Assembly: GCA_009741485.1 (NCBI GenBank)
Contig: CM019215.1
Location: 76,005,770 to 76,069,769, forward strand
DNA length: 64,000 nucleotides
Direction of reading: 5' to 3'
Origin: Malurus cyaneus samueli
Lineage: Eukaryota > Chordata > Aves > Passeriformes > Maluridae
The notes beneath the pieces are model-generated. The model searched no databases. It was given only the letters and a program-made list of their open reading frames with translations, and had not been told where the DNA came from. This document shows positions 48,747 through 60,640 of this stretch, one piece after another. A program made the translations under genes and the position numbers. Position 1 is the first letter of the stretch. Each line of letters begins with the position of its first letter.

Positions 48747-49465
48747 CTGCAAAGGACAATCAGCGACAGTCAGTGGAAGCATGTGAATAAGTCCATTTTT
48801 TGTCTCTGTTTCAGTGGAGTGCTGGCCATCAGTTTGCACATTGCTTCCCTAGCTTGAAGCCACCCTAACATCAGCTTTTTGTGTCATTAAGACAATTATG
48901 TTATTGATGAACACATCTATCAGAGTCTTGTAGGTTAAAAAGAGATCCTTGTGGTTATTAAGCTGTATTCAAGCACAATCAGTTTCAACTACACCCTGTT
49001 ACTTCTCAAGCAAATATTAGCAAGGCTGGTGGATTTCCTGCTTGTTTGGTGAATGTTTATCAACAGTGGAACAGATTTCCTCAGCTAGAAGAAACCAGTA
49101 ATGACTAGTTCATCCCCTAGTTTGCCCAGAAGGTTGATCATTATAAATTACTTTATTGACTGATGGCTCTGCTCAGCACCCTGCGCTTCAGTGGACTGAA
49201 TAATCAACACATGCTAAATGCAGGTAAGAGGGTCATTTGCAGCAAAATTTTACTGCTGGACAAGCAAGCTGGGTTATCCTGATGCACAATTTGTTTCCTT
49301 TTCAGTTTTCTTGGTGGATAAATTTAAATTTTAACCCTTGAACACTGGAACTTTTCTCTTTTCAAACAGAAGCTTCTGAGTTGTGGTTGCATGGACACTG
49401 ATACCTACAATTGTAAATATCCTTATGTACTAATTTGTGTCTGATTACACATAAATAAATTATAG

Positions 49466-49502
49466 CTATGGAAGCTACCTATGGAGCTTCTATGGAAGCT
49501 AC
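49466..49502. repeat. short tandem duplication, period 24
   Basis: ctatggaagctac occurs at 49466-49478 and again at 49490-49502, with a related ctatggagctt between. Confidence 0.8.
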
Positions 49503-51439
49503 ATCTTTGCATGTCAAATGCAATTCTCACTCTAGATAATGCATAAGCAAATGGTCAAAGTTTAAATTAAGACAGCTAGAAAACTAAGTTTTCTTAGTTG
49601 AAAATTGATTTAATTCCATTAATATTTTTATTTCCACAATTCATTAGGGGGACTGTTATCCAGGTAATTCTAAAACTACCCTTGACTCATTCATTCTGGA
49701 ACTAAAAAATCCCCAATATTCGAATGAAATTTACAATAAGTCTTGTGGTTTTAGTCTGAGTAATTTTTAGTGTAAGTCATTACCTTGAGAAACCAATGCT
49801 GGATGATAAAAGAGGAGCACACTTTTCTCTACATGATTCCAAAGTATCAAACTTAGACTTTGAGTGTTTTGTTCATTGATTTAATCCATTCTTGCTGGTA
49901 TGAAATAAATCTTGCATCTCTGATGACATACATGCATTAAAGATTATTACACACCCAGAGAGTTTTATGTTGTTGCCAAACATTTTCAACAGTGTTTCAG
50001 GGCTTTCTGAATTTTATGAATTATATGTACAAGAATTGTATTTACACCTATTCTCTAAAAGTGTAATATCTCTAGGACAATTTTCTTCCAGAGAGGAGAA
50101 TGGGAAAAAGACGGTAGAAATGTTATTTAATACAAAAGAATAACATGTAGATTTTTCAGAAAATGTAATAACATGGGGAAGGTGGTGTTAAATTCCTCCG
50201 ATCCGTGTCAAGATTAACAATCCTGTGCATATAGTTTGTTTTAAAGAATTGATTTATTGTTTGAGAAAGAACTGAAAGGTCAAACAACAATCAAAATTAG
50301 GGTCTTCTTTACATCTTACTTTCCATTCTGTAAAAGAGTTGTTACGAGAGATGTTTAAATATTTGTTAAAAGTTTGTTCAAAAATGTTAAGAATACATAT
50401 CTTTTTTATTTAATATTGTGAATAGTTCACAGTGTTAGGCACCATTAAGAGCACCTGTGCCCATGATGCTAAAAATACACTGCAATCACCCCAGTGTGGT
50501 ACAAAATCACAAAATTAAACTATTGATGGCTTCAATACTTTAAAATATAATTAAATAAGAACAATTTATAGTCATGGAAATTATCTACAACAACACATCA
50601 TCTGACATATGGTACCTTAGCCAAAATTTATATGCTGTTTTATGCCAGAAGATTTTTGTTAGCTAAGAGGAAATAAACATTCTGATCCTTGAAACACTGG
50701 AGGCAAATTTTGTTTAGGATCTGATTTCAAGAGAAGTAGACTGCCTTTGAGAATTAGTGACTTAAGTAATTTAATCAGTGACTTCAAGGATTCATGCTAC
50801 TTTTTTGGGGGGATAGGAATGAAATTTCCAGCATACAATGCATTTTATATGAAATAAAAATGAGAGTGGCGAATCTAATGATTGTTTGAGAACTCATAAG
50901 GAAATTCTGTAGTGACTCAGTGCATACATATGCATCTATAATGAAAGAGAGGCTTAAAAATATCATATAAAACAAGAGATCTGTAGCTTATTTAGTTTCA
51001 AGATAATGCTATCAAGACATTATTTGTTAAATGTGTCATAATTTTGCTTACTGCTATTCTTTTAGAAAGGTAATTAAAATTTTATTTTTAAGGTAGAACA
51101 TTATAGTCTCCCAATTCAACCCCTAGCTGTAGCTTTGAACATATACAGGTTTTTTTGTTCCCTGAAATTACACTTTAATGCCATAAGACATCACATACTG
51201 CATTTCCAGATATGTGTTATTATTACTGAGAGTAGGATACCTTATGCTATGTTGAATTTTCCTAGTTGACACATATTAAGAAAGTGCAAAAGTGCAGTTA
51301 AATCCAGAGTGGTTCACACATCATCTACATTAAAAACATGCTACAGAGTGACCTAATTATATTTAATTTCATATCCAAGTCAATGATTTATTGAATAATG
51401 TGGAAAATAAATTCATTAATAAAGTAAAGCTCCTTACTT

Positions 51440-51557
51440 AGGAAGGGAGGAGGAAGGGAGGGAAGGGAAGGAAGGGAAGGGAAGGGAAGGGAAGGGAAGG
51501 AGGAAGGGAAGGGAAGGGAAGGGAGGGAAGGGAAGGGAAGGGAAGGGAAGGGAAGGA
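51440..51557. repeat. (GGGAA)n polypurine microsatellite
   Basis: About 118 bases of only G and A on the plus strand, mainly GGGAA units with GGA and GGAA variants. The pure purine/pyrimidine strand bias with mirror-like units makes it a candidate triplex (H-DNA) former and a likely source of length polymorphism. Confidence 0.95.
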
Positions 51558-52008
51558 TAGAAAGATTGGTCTACAAATCACTGTCAGAAAAACATTCATA
51601 GCTAGGGTATTCCTTGATTCCTCTTAAGAATGTTAATCTATGACAGAGTCAAAGAAAATGCATGATGGTTAACCAGAAACCAATTATATACTGTGAATCT
51701 ATATAATTTATTTCTTGGTAAATGTCTATTTGCATACTCTTATGCCAAAGTTTATACAAAGTAATGAAAGATACCTCTTCTCGATGAAGGGAGTTTAAAC
51801 TGTTTTGCATGATAAAAGCTTGTGGATGACTTATCCTGACGTCTTGTAAATCTTGACATTTAGTCCTCCAACACACTAGTGTGTATCAACCACACAAAGT
51901 GACAGCAATTCTTGCATTAGGACTTTTCAAAATTGTTTTGGCAGGAACACTTAGTTATAAAAACAGGTGAAGAAGTTAATGAGTTTGAGATATATGGGTG
52001 ATATTGGT

Positions 52009-52037
52009 ATATTATATAATATATATATATAATTATA
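52009..52037. repeat. (AT)n run
   Basis: Imperfect (AT) repeat, preceded by atattatata. Confidence 0.8.
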
Positions 52038-53623
52038 AAAAAAACTGGTAGAAATCAAATGCTTAAGAGAACTATATAATCATCAGAAAAAGGATTTTGC
52101 TTTAGATTGATATGCAATATACTTGGAAGGTGTTTATGATATTTTTTTTTTTTCTCTGTGTAAGATAATTTAATCTAATTTGTTAAATTATTAAGAAGTT
52201 TCATATGCCCCAGGCATGTTGCATTTGCTGCACTTGGATAAGACACCGAAAAGATGAGTTAGAGTGGGGAGGAGATTGCACCTCTTCTTGGTGCCAGGAA
52301 TGTATATCTATTTAACTGTTCCCCTGGAAAGAAAAGCCACCAAACTGTGCCATTTTAGAGCAAGGTACAACTACAGTTTGAACTATTTTCCCCAAACAGT
52401 ACAAGTATTATGGCAAGAACTACTAATTTTACCTCTGCATCGCTTTGCTGCTGTTGTCTTTCTGGTCCCATGTATCTGAGATTTAGTCAGATCAGAGAGT
52501 TGTAAGCTTTTCTCCAAGGTCTTAAAGGGGTTGTGGCAGTCAACAGTATATGGATACAGAGTGTAAAAGGAAACGACTTTTCCCAGAGTGTTTTCTCTGT
52601 GCTTCAGAATAATGTCTGCATGACACATCTGCTTGATCATGCTCCTGGTCACAGTTAGGAATGGTTTTCCATTTTTGATGGACACTGTAGAGCTCTCCCA
52701 CTTTGCTCCAGCTTTGCTGGTGATAAATCACCTCATAACAGCTGTAACCCTGGGCACTGATGTTTGTTTTCTTGGTAAAAAGTAATAATGAGCATGAAAT
52801 GATGACATTGCTGTACTTTTGCTAGTTAGATTCTGTACACAGGTAGTGATGTATGACAGTGCCTAGAATTAGTGGACAAACATCCAAGTCTGAGTCCCTT
52901 CAACATCATCCAAGCTTACCTGAAGCTGCTTCGAATTTCCTGTGTCTTAAAATAGGGCAGGAATCTTGAAAGCACATTTTCCCATGAGAAGTTACTCATG
53001 ATTTAATTTAAGAAGATAGTTTCAAATGCTGGTTTCACACACAGTAATAAGAAGTTATAGTCTGTCATAATTTAAATCTTGAAAAATTTGAGGGGCATGT
53101 TTATATCACTTAATCTAGTTCAATAAAATGCACCAGTGGCAGGAATTTTCAAATGAGTTTGCTCTTATTTATGTTTGTATATTGCAACAATAATTTCAGT
53201 ACTCTCCTTATGCATATCAGTCCTGCTGTGTTGCATAGAATTAAGAATTATTAATTGGTCTTATAACGCCAGAGAGAGCAAAACATTACAATGTATTTTT
53301 AGTAGTTTTTAGAAGTTGGTGAAGTCTTTGTACCCTATGAAAGCAGACTTCTAGAGTGAAAATTCATAGAATTTAAAGAAATATTATTTTTAATTTCTGG
53401 TGTACATAAATTTCACAGGCTATAAAATATTGATATTGCCATTGTTAAGAATTCTAGTCCACAAAGAGACTCTACCTTCTGATTATTACATAACATTAAG
53501 AACAAAACTATTGTTTCACTGTGTTCAAGGAAAAATTTTATCATACTAATTTTTAACAGTTGATGGTGTTCACCTTTAATAGCTTGCTTAAAGGTGTATT
53601 TGTCAGAGATTTGGGGTGGGATA

Positions 53624-53643
53624 TTTTTTTTTTTTTTTTTTTT
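53624..53643. repeat. poly-T, followed by T/G-rich sequence
   Basis: Twenty T, then ctgtttgcgtttgtt and ggtttgg words. Same class as the other T/G-rich tracts. Confidence 0.8.
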
Positions 53644-54445
53644 CTGTTTGCGTTTGTTATTTTGGTTTGGTATTCTGTTTAATATCTGATAACTGGAGGG
53701 AAGAAAATCAATTTTGGTCATATATCCTAAACCAGTCACAAAAAGTTCTGAGAGAAAAAAGAGGAAGGTATAAATAGTCAAGGTGCTACCTTAACTTTGT
53801 CACTGCTCTAAGCACATTAATTCTCCGTGTTACAGATCTGCCAGAGGACAATGAATGACTTCTCACTATCACCTGCTTTGCAGAACTTTGTTCACTTTGT
53901 ACTCCACAGACCAGTGTTAATAGTGCTGATCAGAACAAGATTTATCTGTGTCCTGTTCCCGACCCAAAACATAATCAGTGTTTTGCAAAACAGCAACACT
54001 TTTGGCTCACTTCTAAATATTTTGAAATTCAAGCAAACCTGAAAAAATTAAGAGTTTTTCTCAAAACAGTACTGTGTGTTTTAATGGTAGTTTGTTGCAT
54101 GCTGCACAGCAAAGCCTTTCTGTAATCACATCACTGCATTAAAGCAGATTATGTGAGCAAAATGTTTTCAATATCAGGGAAAATAGCATTTTGTTCTTAG
54201 GATCCTGGCATGTGATGATCTGCTGATCTTCAATTCTTGGTGATACCTGTCTCATAATTTGCACCCTCAAGTAGCTTCACAACCAAAAATCCTTCAGGGA
54301 GCCTGTTTGGGTTCTACATGACTGTATTCCTAACAATTGCACTTTTTCTATAACAGGGGTATGTAGTTCTGTGTGGAATACAAACCATAAAGGATAATCT
54401 TGAATATATGTACATGGAAACATATATGAACATATACAGTAGACT

Positions 54446-54494
54446 CATATCATAGAATGGCTTGCGTTGATGGAAAACACCCTAAAGATATTCT
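54446..54494 (-). mobile_element. CR1 LINE 3' tip
   Basis: Plus-strand tcatagaatggcttgcgttg followed by aaaacaccctaaagat is a reversed CR1 end. Only about 50 bases survive, and they are diverged. Confidence 0.78.
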
Positions 54495-55077
54495 AAAATA
54501 TATTTATTTGAATTATTTCCTTCATATATTATAGATAACATGTAATAGGAAAAAAAAAATCTTTCTTATTTGAATACATGTATGATTTTTTTTTAAATCA
54601 TTCTTAAACATTCATCAGAGATTGTTTATTCATGCTTAATAGAACAACCCAGGCTGTTGCAGGTTTCATTAGCTGAAGTGACTTCTGTCAACTTTGAGTG
54701 ACTTCTGTTTGCCATAATAATACTTTACATTTACACAACAGTTTTCATTCAAAAGTATTTCAAAGTGCTTTGCATAGAGTGTTTATATAAGGGATAAATT
54801 AACCAACCAGTAAATTAGAGTTACCTCTGGAGTGAAGCTCTGCAGAAACTTTGTGCCAGAATCTTATATGGGTTTAATTTTTATCTTTTACATAAAATTT
54901 CATTGATTTCAAGGTAGCAGAGCATACAATTGAATTAAACTGTGTTTTACAGAGGAGAAAAGAGTCTTACTGCTAGGGTGCTTGGCTCTAACCAAGAAGC
55001 AGTCTCTGTTCCATGCTTCTGCTATGCACCACCTGTCATCTTCCAGCATTTTGTTTGACCTGGTTTGAACCTTAAAG

Positions 55078-55680
55078 TCATAGGATCACAGAATTTCCTG
55101 AATTGGAAGGGAACCACAAGAATCATCAAAGTCCAGCTATTGGCTATGCACAGGACACCCCAAGACTCCCACCATGTGCCTCAGAGCATTGTCTAAATGC
55201 TTCTTGAACTCTGTTGGCCTGGTGCTGTGGCCACTGCCCTGGAGAGCCTTTTCCAGTGTCTATCCAGCCTCGGGAGGAAGAACTTTTTTCCAATATCCAA
55301 CATAAACCTCCCCTGACACAACTTTATGGCATTCCCTCTGGTCCTGTCACTGGTCACCACAGAGAAGAGATCAGTGCCTGCCTCTCCTCTTTCCCTGGTG
55401 AGGAATCTGTTGACAGTGATGAGGTCTCCCCTCAGCCTCCTTTTCTCCAGGCTGAACAGACCAAGTGACCTCAGCAGCTTCACACAAGCTCTCCCCACCT
55501 CTCCACCTTTCACCATCTTTGTGTCTCTCCTTTGGATGTTCCCCAATGGCTTCTACCTTTCCTATATCGTGGCACCCAAAACTGCACACAAGACTCAGGT
55601 AAGGCCACGTTAGTGCACAACAGAGTGCGACAATCAGCTCCTTTGTCTGGCTGGTGGTGCTGTGCCTGATGAATTACTGA
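55078..55680 (-). mobile_element. CR1 LINE 3' region with ORF2 C-terminus
   Basis: The longest and best-preserved CR1 here, reversed. Plus-strand words include tcataggatcacagaat, agcattgtctaaatgcttcttgaactct, ctggtgctgtggccactgccctgg, cctggtgaggaatctgttgac, gaggtctcccctcagcctccttttctccaggctgaacag and gcacccaaaactgcacacaagactcagg. On the minus strand the frame at 55546-55193 keeps the CR1 ORF2 C-terminal block GLFSLEKRRLRGDLI. The rest of ORF2 is absent, so the copy is 5'-truncated and inactive. Confidence 0.95.
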
Positions 55681-56921
55681 TAATAATGCCATCTCAGCTT
55701 TGGTGACTGTTCACGTGTACACAATTAATTACTTGAAATGCAAGCAAGCCATAGTTAACTTTAGCCACATTTTAGTAATGAAAAAGCCCTCTACTACTAA
55801 CAGGAAGATAATTTGTAGATGTTGAATTTGTAATGTAGCTGATGAAGATCATCTTCTCTGAGTCTGAAGCATCAACTGTCTGTCTCAGAAATAATACTTG
55901 GTTTATTCCATATTTTTGACCATTTCATTATATTGCATGAACCTCCATCTACACAGAGCAGCAGACAAAGAATTTTGAGGTCCTGAATGAAATTTCTAGA
56001 TGCTGTTTAACAGAACAAAGTTATTCATTGATATGTTATAAAATACTTGCTATAAGTTGATGCAAAAATTAAGAGATCATCAGATCTTCAGATGTGAAGT
56101 AAAACCAAGAAATAACATATTTATTTTAGTGTGATTTTTTTTAAAAAAAACAATTCCAGTTTGGCCAGATTATACTCCTTTGTTGTGAATGTCGACCATC
56201 ACAAAGTGTGTCAGTCTTTTTGACTTCCCTTTTTTTTCTTGAAAAGAGTTGGTGGTATTGGAATCTCTCCAAGCTAAACAATATAAAGTAACAAGCTGGT
56301 TCAGTGTGGGTAAATTAATTTACCAACATGTTATTTTTTTCTTTTAAGGATGGCAGGAATAAAAAAAAATTCTTTACAACTGGAACTGGTGGACAATTAT
56401 TTTGCTTGTCTTTTGACACTCAGGTTTCTCCGGGCTTCACCTCAGCAGGATATTGCAGTCTTTGCAACTACCTCGCTGTGCTTTAAAACAAATTAATTTA
56501 TTTTCCTTAGTCTGCTTTAGACTACTTTACAGTATATATTACTCTTTCCAATGAGTAATTGTACAAAGTTCACAACCTCATAAAAAACTGTACAAACTTC
56601 ACAAATCATTTTGGATACAGTGGTGCAATGAATTTACAGAAACTACTAAAGGGTAACGGCAGAACAAAACAGAACAAAAAATTCCAACAAAAAATGTTGG
56701 AATTTGGTCCACAGAAACTTCAGTGTAGCTGCTCATATGAGTAAACATTTTCAAAATTGAAATTATCTTTCTTGTTTGGTGAAATAAAGAGTGATCTAGA
56801 AATCCTGGTAATATACTTAGTCTTAGTCCTTCTAAAAGCAACCTGAACAAGTGAAGACCATGTCAGTTCTAGATACTCTAGATTCTTTTCAGCACAATAT
56901 AACAAGCAACTAAAACAGGAA

Positions 56922-56952
56922 TTTTTTTTTTTTTTTAAATTAAAAAAAAAAT
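56922..56952. repeat. poly-T/poly-A inverted pair
   Basis: A run of T followed almost directly by a run of A (aaatta between), able to fold back on itself. Confidence 0.75.
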
Positions 56953-57177
56953 AATAATTATTCTTAGTGCACCATTATTCACAGTTACTTGAATAAATAA
57001 ACTTTAGGGTTTGGGACATAAGTGGTGCTTCAAATTCAGACTGTTAACTTGATTTTGTAATCCCATACTTCAATTTTTTTATTGAGCATGTTCCTGGCTT
57101 CTCTTGTGCAGGACGTAATGTCACTTCTAGACATAGCCATTAATTGACAGTGAAATTTTTAAATTATGTACAATCAA

Positions 57178-57230
57178 AAAGCAAAACAAACACAACCCTC
57201 TCCAAAACACCAAAAAAAAAAAAAAAAAAA
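57178..57230. repeat. A/C-rich tract ending in poly-A
   Basis: AAAACAAAC-type units, a short C/T-containing part, then about 19 A (57212-57230). Confidence 0.8.
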
Positions 57231-60143
57231 TAGAGATTTTTAGTTGCTCTGTATTATTAGAATGGTCTACACCCAAAATAGATTAATTCAAGTAGATTTT
57301 TTTTGGTAACAATCTAGTAGCTAGCTATGTCTTTTTATTGCCGCTTGCTGTGTGATATCATAGGAGGAAAGAGCCCCCTAATGGCTTTAAGTTAGCTAGG
57401 AAAATAAAAATAAATTTTATATTCTGTGCATTCAAGCTGGAAAGGAATGCAATATTAATTTCCAAAAGGTCAAATTAACCTTTTGAGAAAAAGGTGACAT
57501 AACTGAATCAGTTTAAAGTGTTGCAAAAAGTCCAGATTAACATTAAAAACATCAAAGACTTGGAAGAAAATGCACAGTTCCATGCTACGCTAGCCATGGC
57601 CTCGCGGCATAGTAAAAACGCAACCCCCTGTTGCTGTATGAAACACAAATTCGCTCCGTTCTATAAGAGACCAGTGCCACGTAAGCAACTGTAATATGTA
57701 AACTCTTAACACTTTGTGAGTTGAGTTTACTCCTCTATTTTTTTTTTCCTGAATTTGACAAGATGTTTACAATATAATATAGGAATTAATAACAAATCTT
57801 ATTAGTAGAAAAATATTTATGAGTTTAATCGTAACTAATTCTTTGGGTTTCTGATTCTCTTTTTTGCTTAAAAAAATAAGGTTCAAGTGAAATATTCCCA
57901 TTACAAAAATAAACACTTTTTAGAGTTATTGTAGTTTTATGGCTTGCATGTAACCTGACTAGTAACAGATACTAATGTGAAGGGAACAATATTACTGTCT
58001 TGGAAATCACAGAATTATCATGATTTTTTTTTTTTCTAATCAGAAAATTGTACGGTATATTTAAAGAGGACAGGTATAGTGAAGAAGACTTTTCAGAGAG
58101 AAATAGAGATATTAATAAGAGCTGTAGGAAAGCTTTTGAGGATACATAAAGGATTATTTTTTGCTAGTCAAACTTCACATGAAATATACTGAGGCAGGCT
58201 TTAAGTTCTGTAACCATACAAAGTGAAGCAGACATTCAATTATCTTAGTTCCTTACAGAACACAGTCTACACTTGGTAGAGCTAGCACTCAATACCCATG
58301 TCTTTGTCTTACTGTTAAAATTTTCAGTCAGGTAATTAAAATGTAAAGGGTTTCTTTCTATTATTTATGGTCAGATTCTGCACTCTGACTCCATGGTCAA
58401 TTGATGCAGTCCTCACCTTTGGCAGTAATTTTATGGAGTAAAATACCACTCAATGAAGCTATGGTGGCAAAATGTGCTCCCAAGAGAATTTTCTGCTACC
58501 TTGAAAGGGTTTTAGAAGAAAACATTGAAACTACTGACGTGGATCAATTTTGTATGTAAGAAACAATAAAAACATTATTCATAGAGAAAGTGTAAGGTAT
58601 TACAACAACACAGGTACCATAATTTAGGTAAGCCTTTAGTCTAGGCTAATTAATTTAGTTTCTGTTTTGCCGGTACTTATTCATATAATACATTATAGAA
58701 GATGAAGTGTTCTCTTAAGCACTGCATATTTTATTCATGTGGCCACTTAGATGTCCTTCCAAACTATTGTTAGTTTTTTAAAACAAAACCTCCATGTACC
58801 TAAGGTCTTCAATTTTATAATGTCTTTTACAAATTATAAGAAATTATTTTATCAACTCTACATTTGGGTTTTCGAGTCATCATTAAGTATCGAGTACGGT
58901 GTTTTATGATTATTTACTAAACAGTTATTGGTAAAGGAAGCAAAGAAAGTGCTTTTCTGTAGTTGAGATTCTTTTGTAATTGGATAAATTACATTACAGG
59001 TAGGTGTACAGTCTAGCAGCAAGACTGCTATAGGCAGTTTCTTAACTGGACAAAGAATTGGAATACTGCACTTGGCTAGGTGAAAATCTACTTAAATGCT
59101 GGCATTAATAGATTGACGGCTCTGCTTCATGCAGAGGGAATAATCACAGTATTTGGCATATGAAAAGCTCGGCAGCTTGGACCAAGGAGTAGAGTGCACA
59201 GTGACGGGGAAGGTGGTGCATGTTGTCACAGCTGGAAGGAACGCACTGCTAATGAAGGAGCTGTCTTAGCGTTATGCTCCCATGGCCTGTAAACCCCCAG
59301 ACAACTTCCTGACTTACTGCAAATCCAAGAGCTGGGTTATTTCAGATATAGTCTATCACCTTCAAAATCACAGCAATCTATCAAGACCTATCTCCTATCA
59401 CAGCAAACCCACTTCCAACACAGCTGAGGGAGATAACGCAGAAACTTTCTGCAGATCTCGGCAGTTAGGAGACAGTAGTGTCAATGTCATATCAAAACAG
59501 GCAATCAGTCCGTGGGATGGCTGCTTCAAACGTGCAGCATAGTGTAACAGAATATCCTAGTTTTCATATTTCAGGTCTGAAGCCTTGATCTTCACTTTGC
59601 AGGCAGAATCCTAGCAATAGCTTGTCTATCTATAAAAAATGGCAGTCTAATGATATATTATTTAAGTCTGACCTTATTTGTTCAGCAGTGGTAAGCTTGC
59701 AGTAAAAAGACAGATATTATTTCAAACTACTGACAAGCACTGAGAAATCCTTCAGGTAAATATTCTCTTTACCTGACTTCACAATATGTACACTAATGAA
59801 TTAATAATATGGGTGGTGTGCCATTATTACTCCAGACTGCTTAGCATGTGCAGGGCGAGTTACATTAAAACATCATCCAAGTAGTTAGAAATAATCTTTT
59901 CTGATTGTTTTATTCCATTCACTTAAAGGGTTAAGCATGATAAATGCAATGCACAAACCATGTCCTATTAATTGTCTTCAGGTGTACATAATAATTGATA
60001 CATATAATATGTGAGTGAAAGAAATATGAGTGCAGAAAATGCATTCTGAGAACAAATGCCAAAGCTTGTATTTAACATGCAAGACACAAAAAGAATAATT
60101 CCTTTTTTAAGCTGCACAGAAAAGCAAATGACAATTTCCTTAC

Positions 60144-60520
60144 CTGGAAGATCAAACTCTGTATATCATCAATATTGTATGAGGTAAGGGGAGAGGATGA
60201 ATTTTCTGTAATAAGCCTTTCTTCAGAGATGCAGAACATGAGAGATGTAATTGTAAGTAAAACGAACTATTCCAAGATTCAGTCTGTCATCAGTTTCACT
60301 GGCTTAGAGCTGGCATCCTCTTGCAAATGAAAAAAGGTAGCTCAGCAAGTTCTCCGCTGAAGGAGCTCAATATCAATGTTATCAGGCACAGCTGTCACAC
60401 ACTGATGCTATAGAGGGTACAATCTCCCTCCACTGAGCGCTTTCTGTCGCTTGCTCTCCCTCTCTCTCACCCTGACGTTCACTCAGCTCTGAGTCTGAGC
60501 TCCTTCTGCTGCTGTATAAT
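60144..60520 (-). other. candidate first exon with splice donor (minus strand), gene unrecognised
   Basis: Read leftward, a GC-richer block containing a purine-rich GGGTGAGAGAGAGG-type run is followed by a near-consensus donor CAG|GTAAGG, with the exon's last base at 60144. An ATG at 60239 opens a frame of exactly 32 codons that ends at the donor in phase 0. It starts MFCISEE, ends SLIFQ, and has an in-frame TAG upstream. Two short upstream frames (MPALSQ-stop, MTD-stop) precede it. The 5' limit near 60520 is a guess. I cannot name the gene. It could be an alternative first exon of a long leftward gene, a non-coding RNA exon, or a conserved element without transcription. Confidence 0.35.
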
Positions 60521-60640
60521 CAATCCAGCCTGTCTGAATCTAATAGGCCTCTCTTTAACCAGCCAATCAATAGCACAGATTCCACTGCTGCTCCCCAGGG
60601 TCTTTTCCAGGAGTGGTAGAAACAATGAAAGTTTGGCCAG
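60521..60640 (-). promoter_or_regulatory. possible promoter upstream of the candidate exon
   Basis: On the minus strand, CTATTGATTGGCTGG contains an inverted CCAAT box (ATTGG), followed by GGTTAAAGAGAGG, then GATTGATTATACAGCAGC near the exon's presumed start. Weak TATA-like words only. Its support is its position just upstream of the donor-bearing block. Confidence 0.25.

Larger units (their letters stand above)
44520..54445. other. unique AT-rich non-coding DNA with a GC-richer island
   Basis: Mostly featureless AT-rich sequence. The stretch 47850-48840 is visibly richer in G+C and contains the possible minus-strand exon listed separately. Microsatellites are listed separately. A minus-strand frame at 52383-52685 (100 codons) has no recognisable domain. 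Confidence 0.5.
55681..60143. other. unique AT-rich non-coding DNA
   Basis: No gene is recognised. It includes a CpG-bearing island at 57588-57681 and a GC-richer stretch at about 59160-59560 (an 86-codon plus-strand frame with no known domain), plus the A/T tracts listed. If the exon at 60144-60520 is real, this would be the start of its first intron. Confidence 0.5.

Noticed and set aside
52383..52731. 100- and 63-codon overlapping minus-strand frames considered as a pseudogene
   Set aside because: No recognisable domain, no splice context, and two frames are equally plausible; not enough support.
55193..55546. 117-codon minus-strand frame that looks protein-like
   Set aside because: It is the C-terminal end of CR1 ORF2 in a 5'-truncated repeat, not a host gene.
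55214..55613. 84- and 95-codon plus-strand frames
   Set aside because: Antisense to the CR1 ORF2 remnant; shadow frames.
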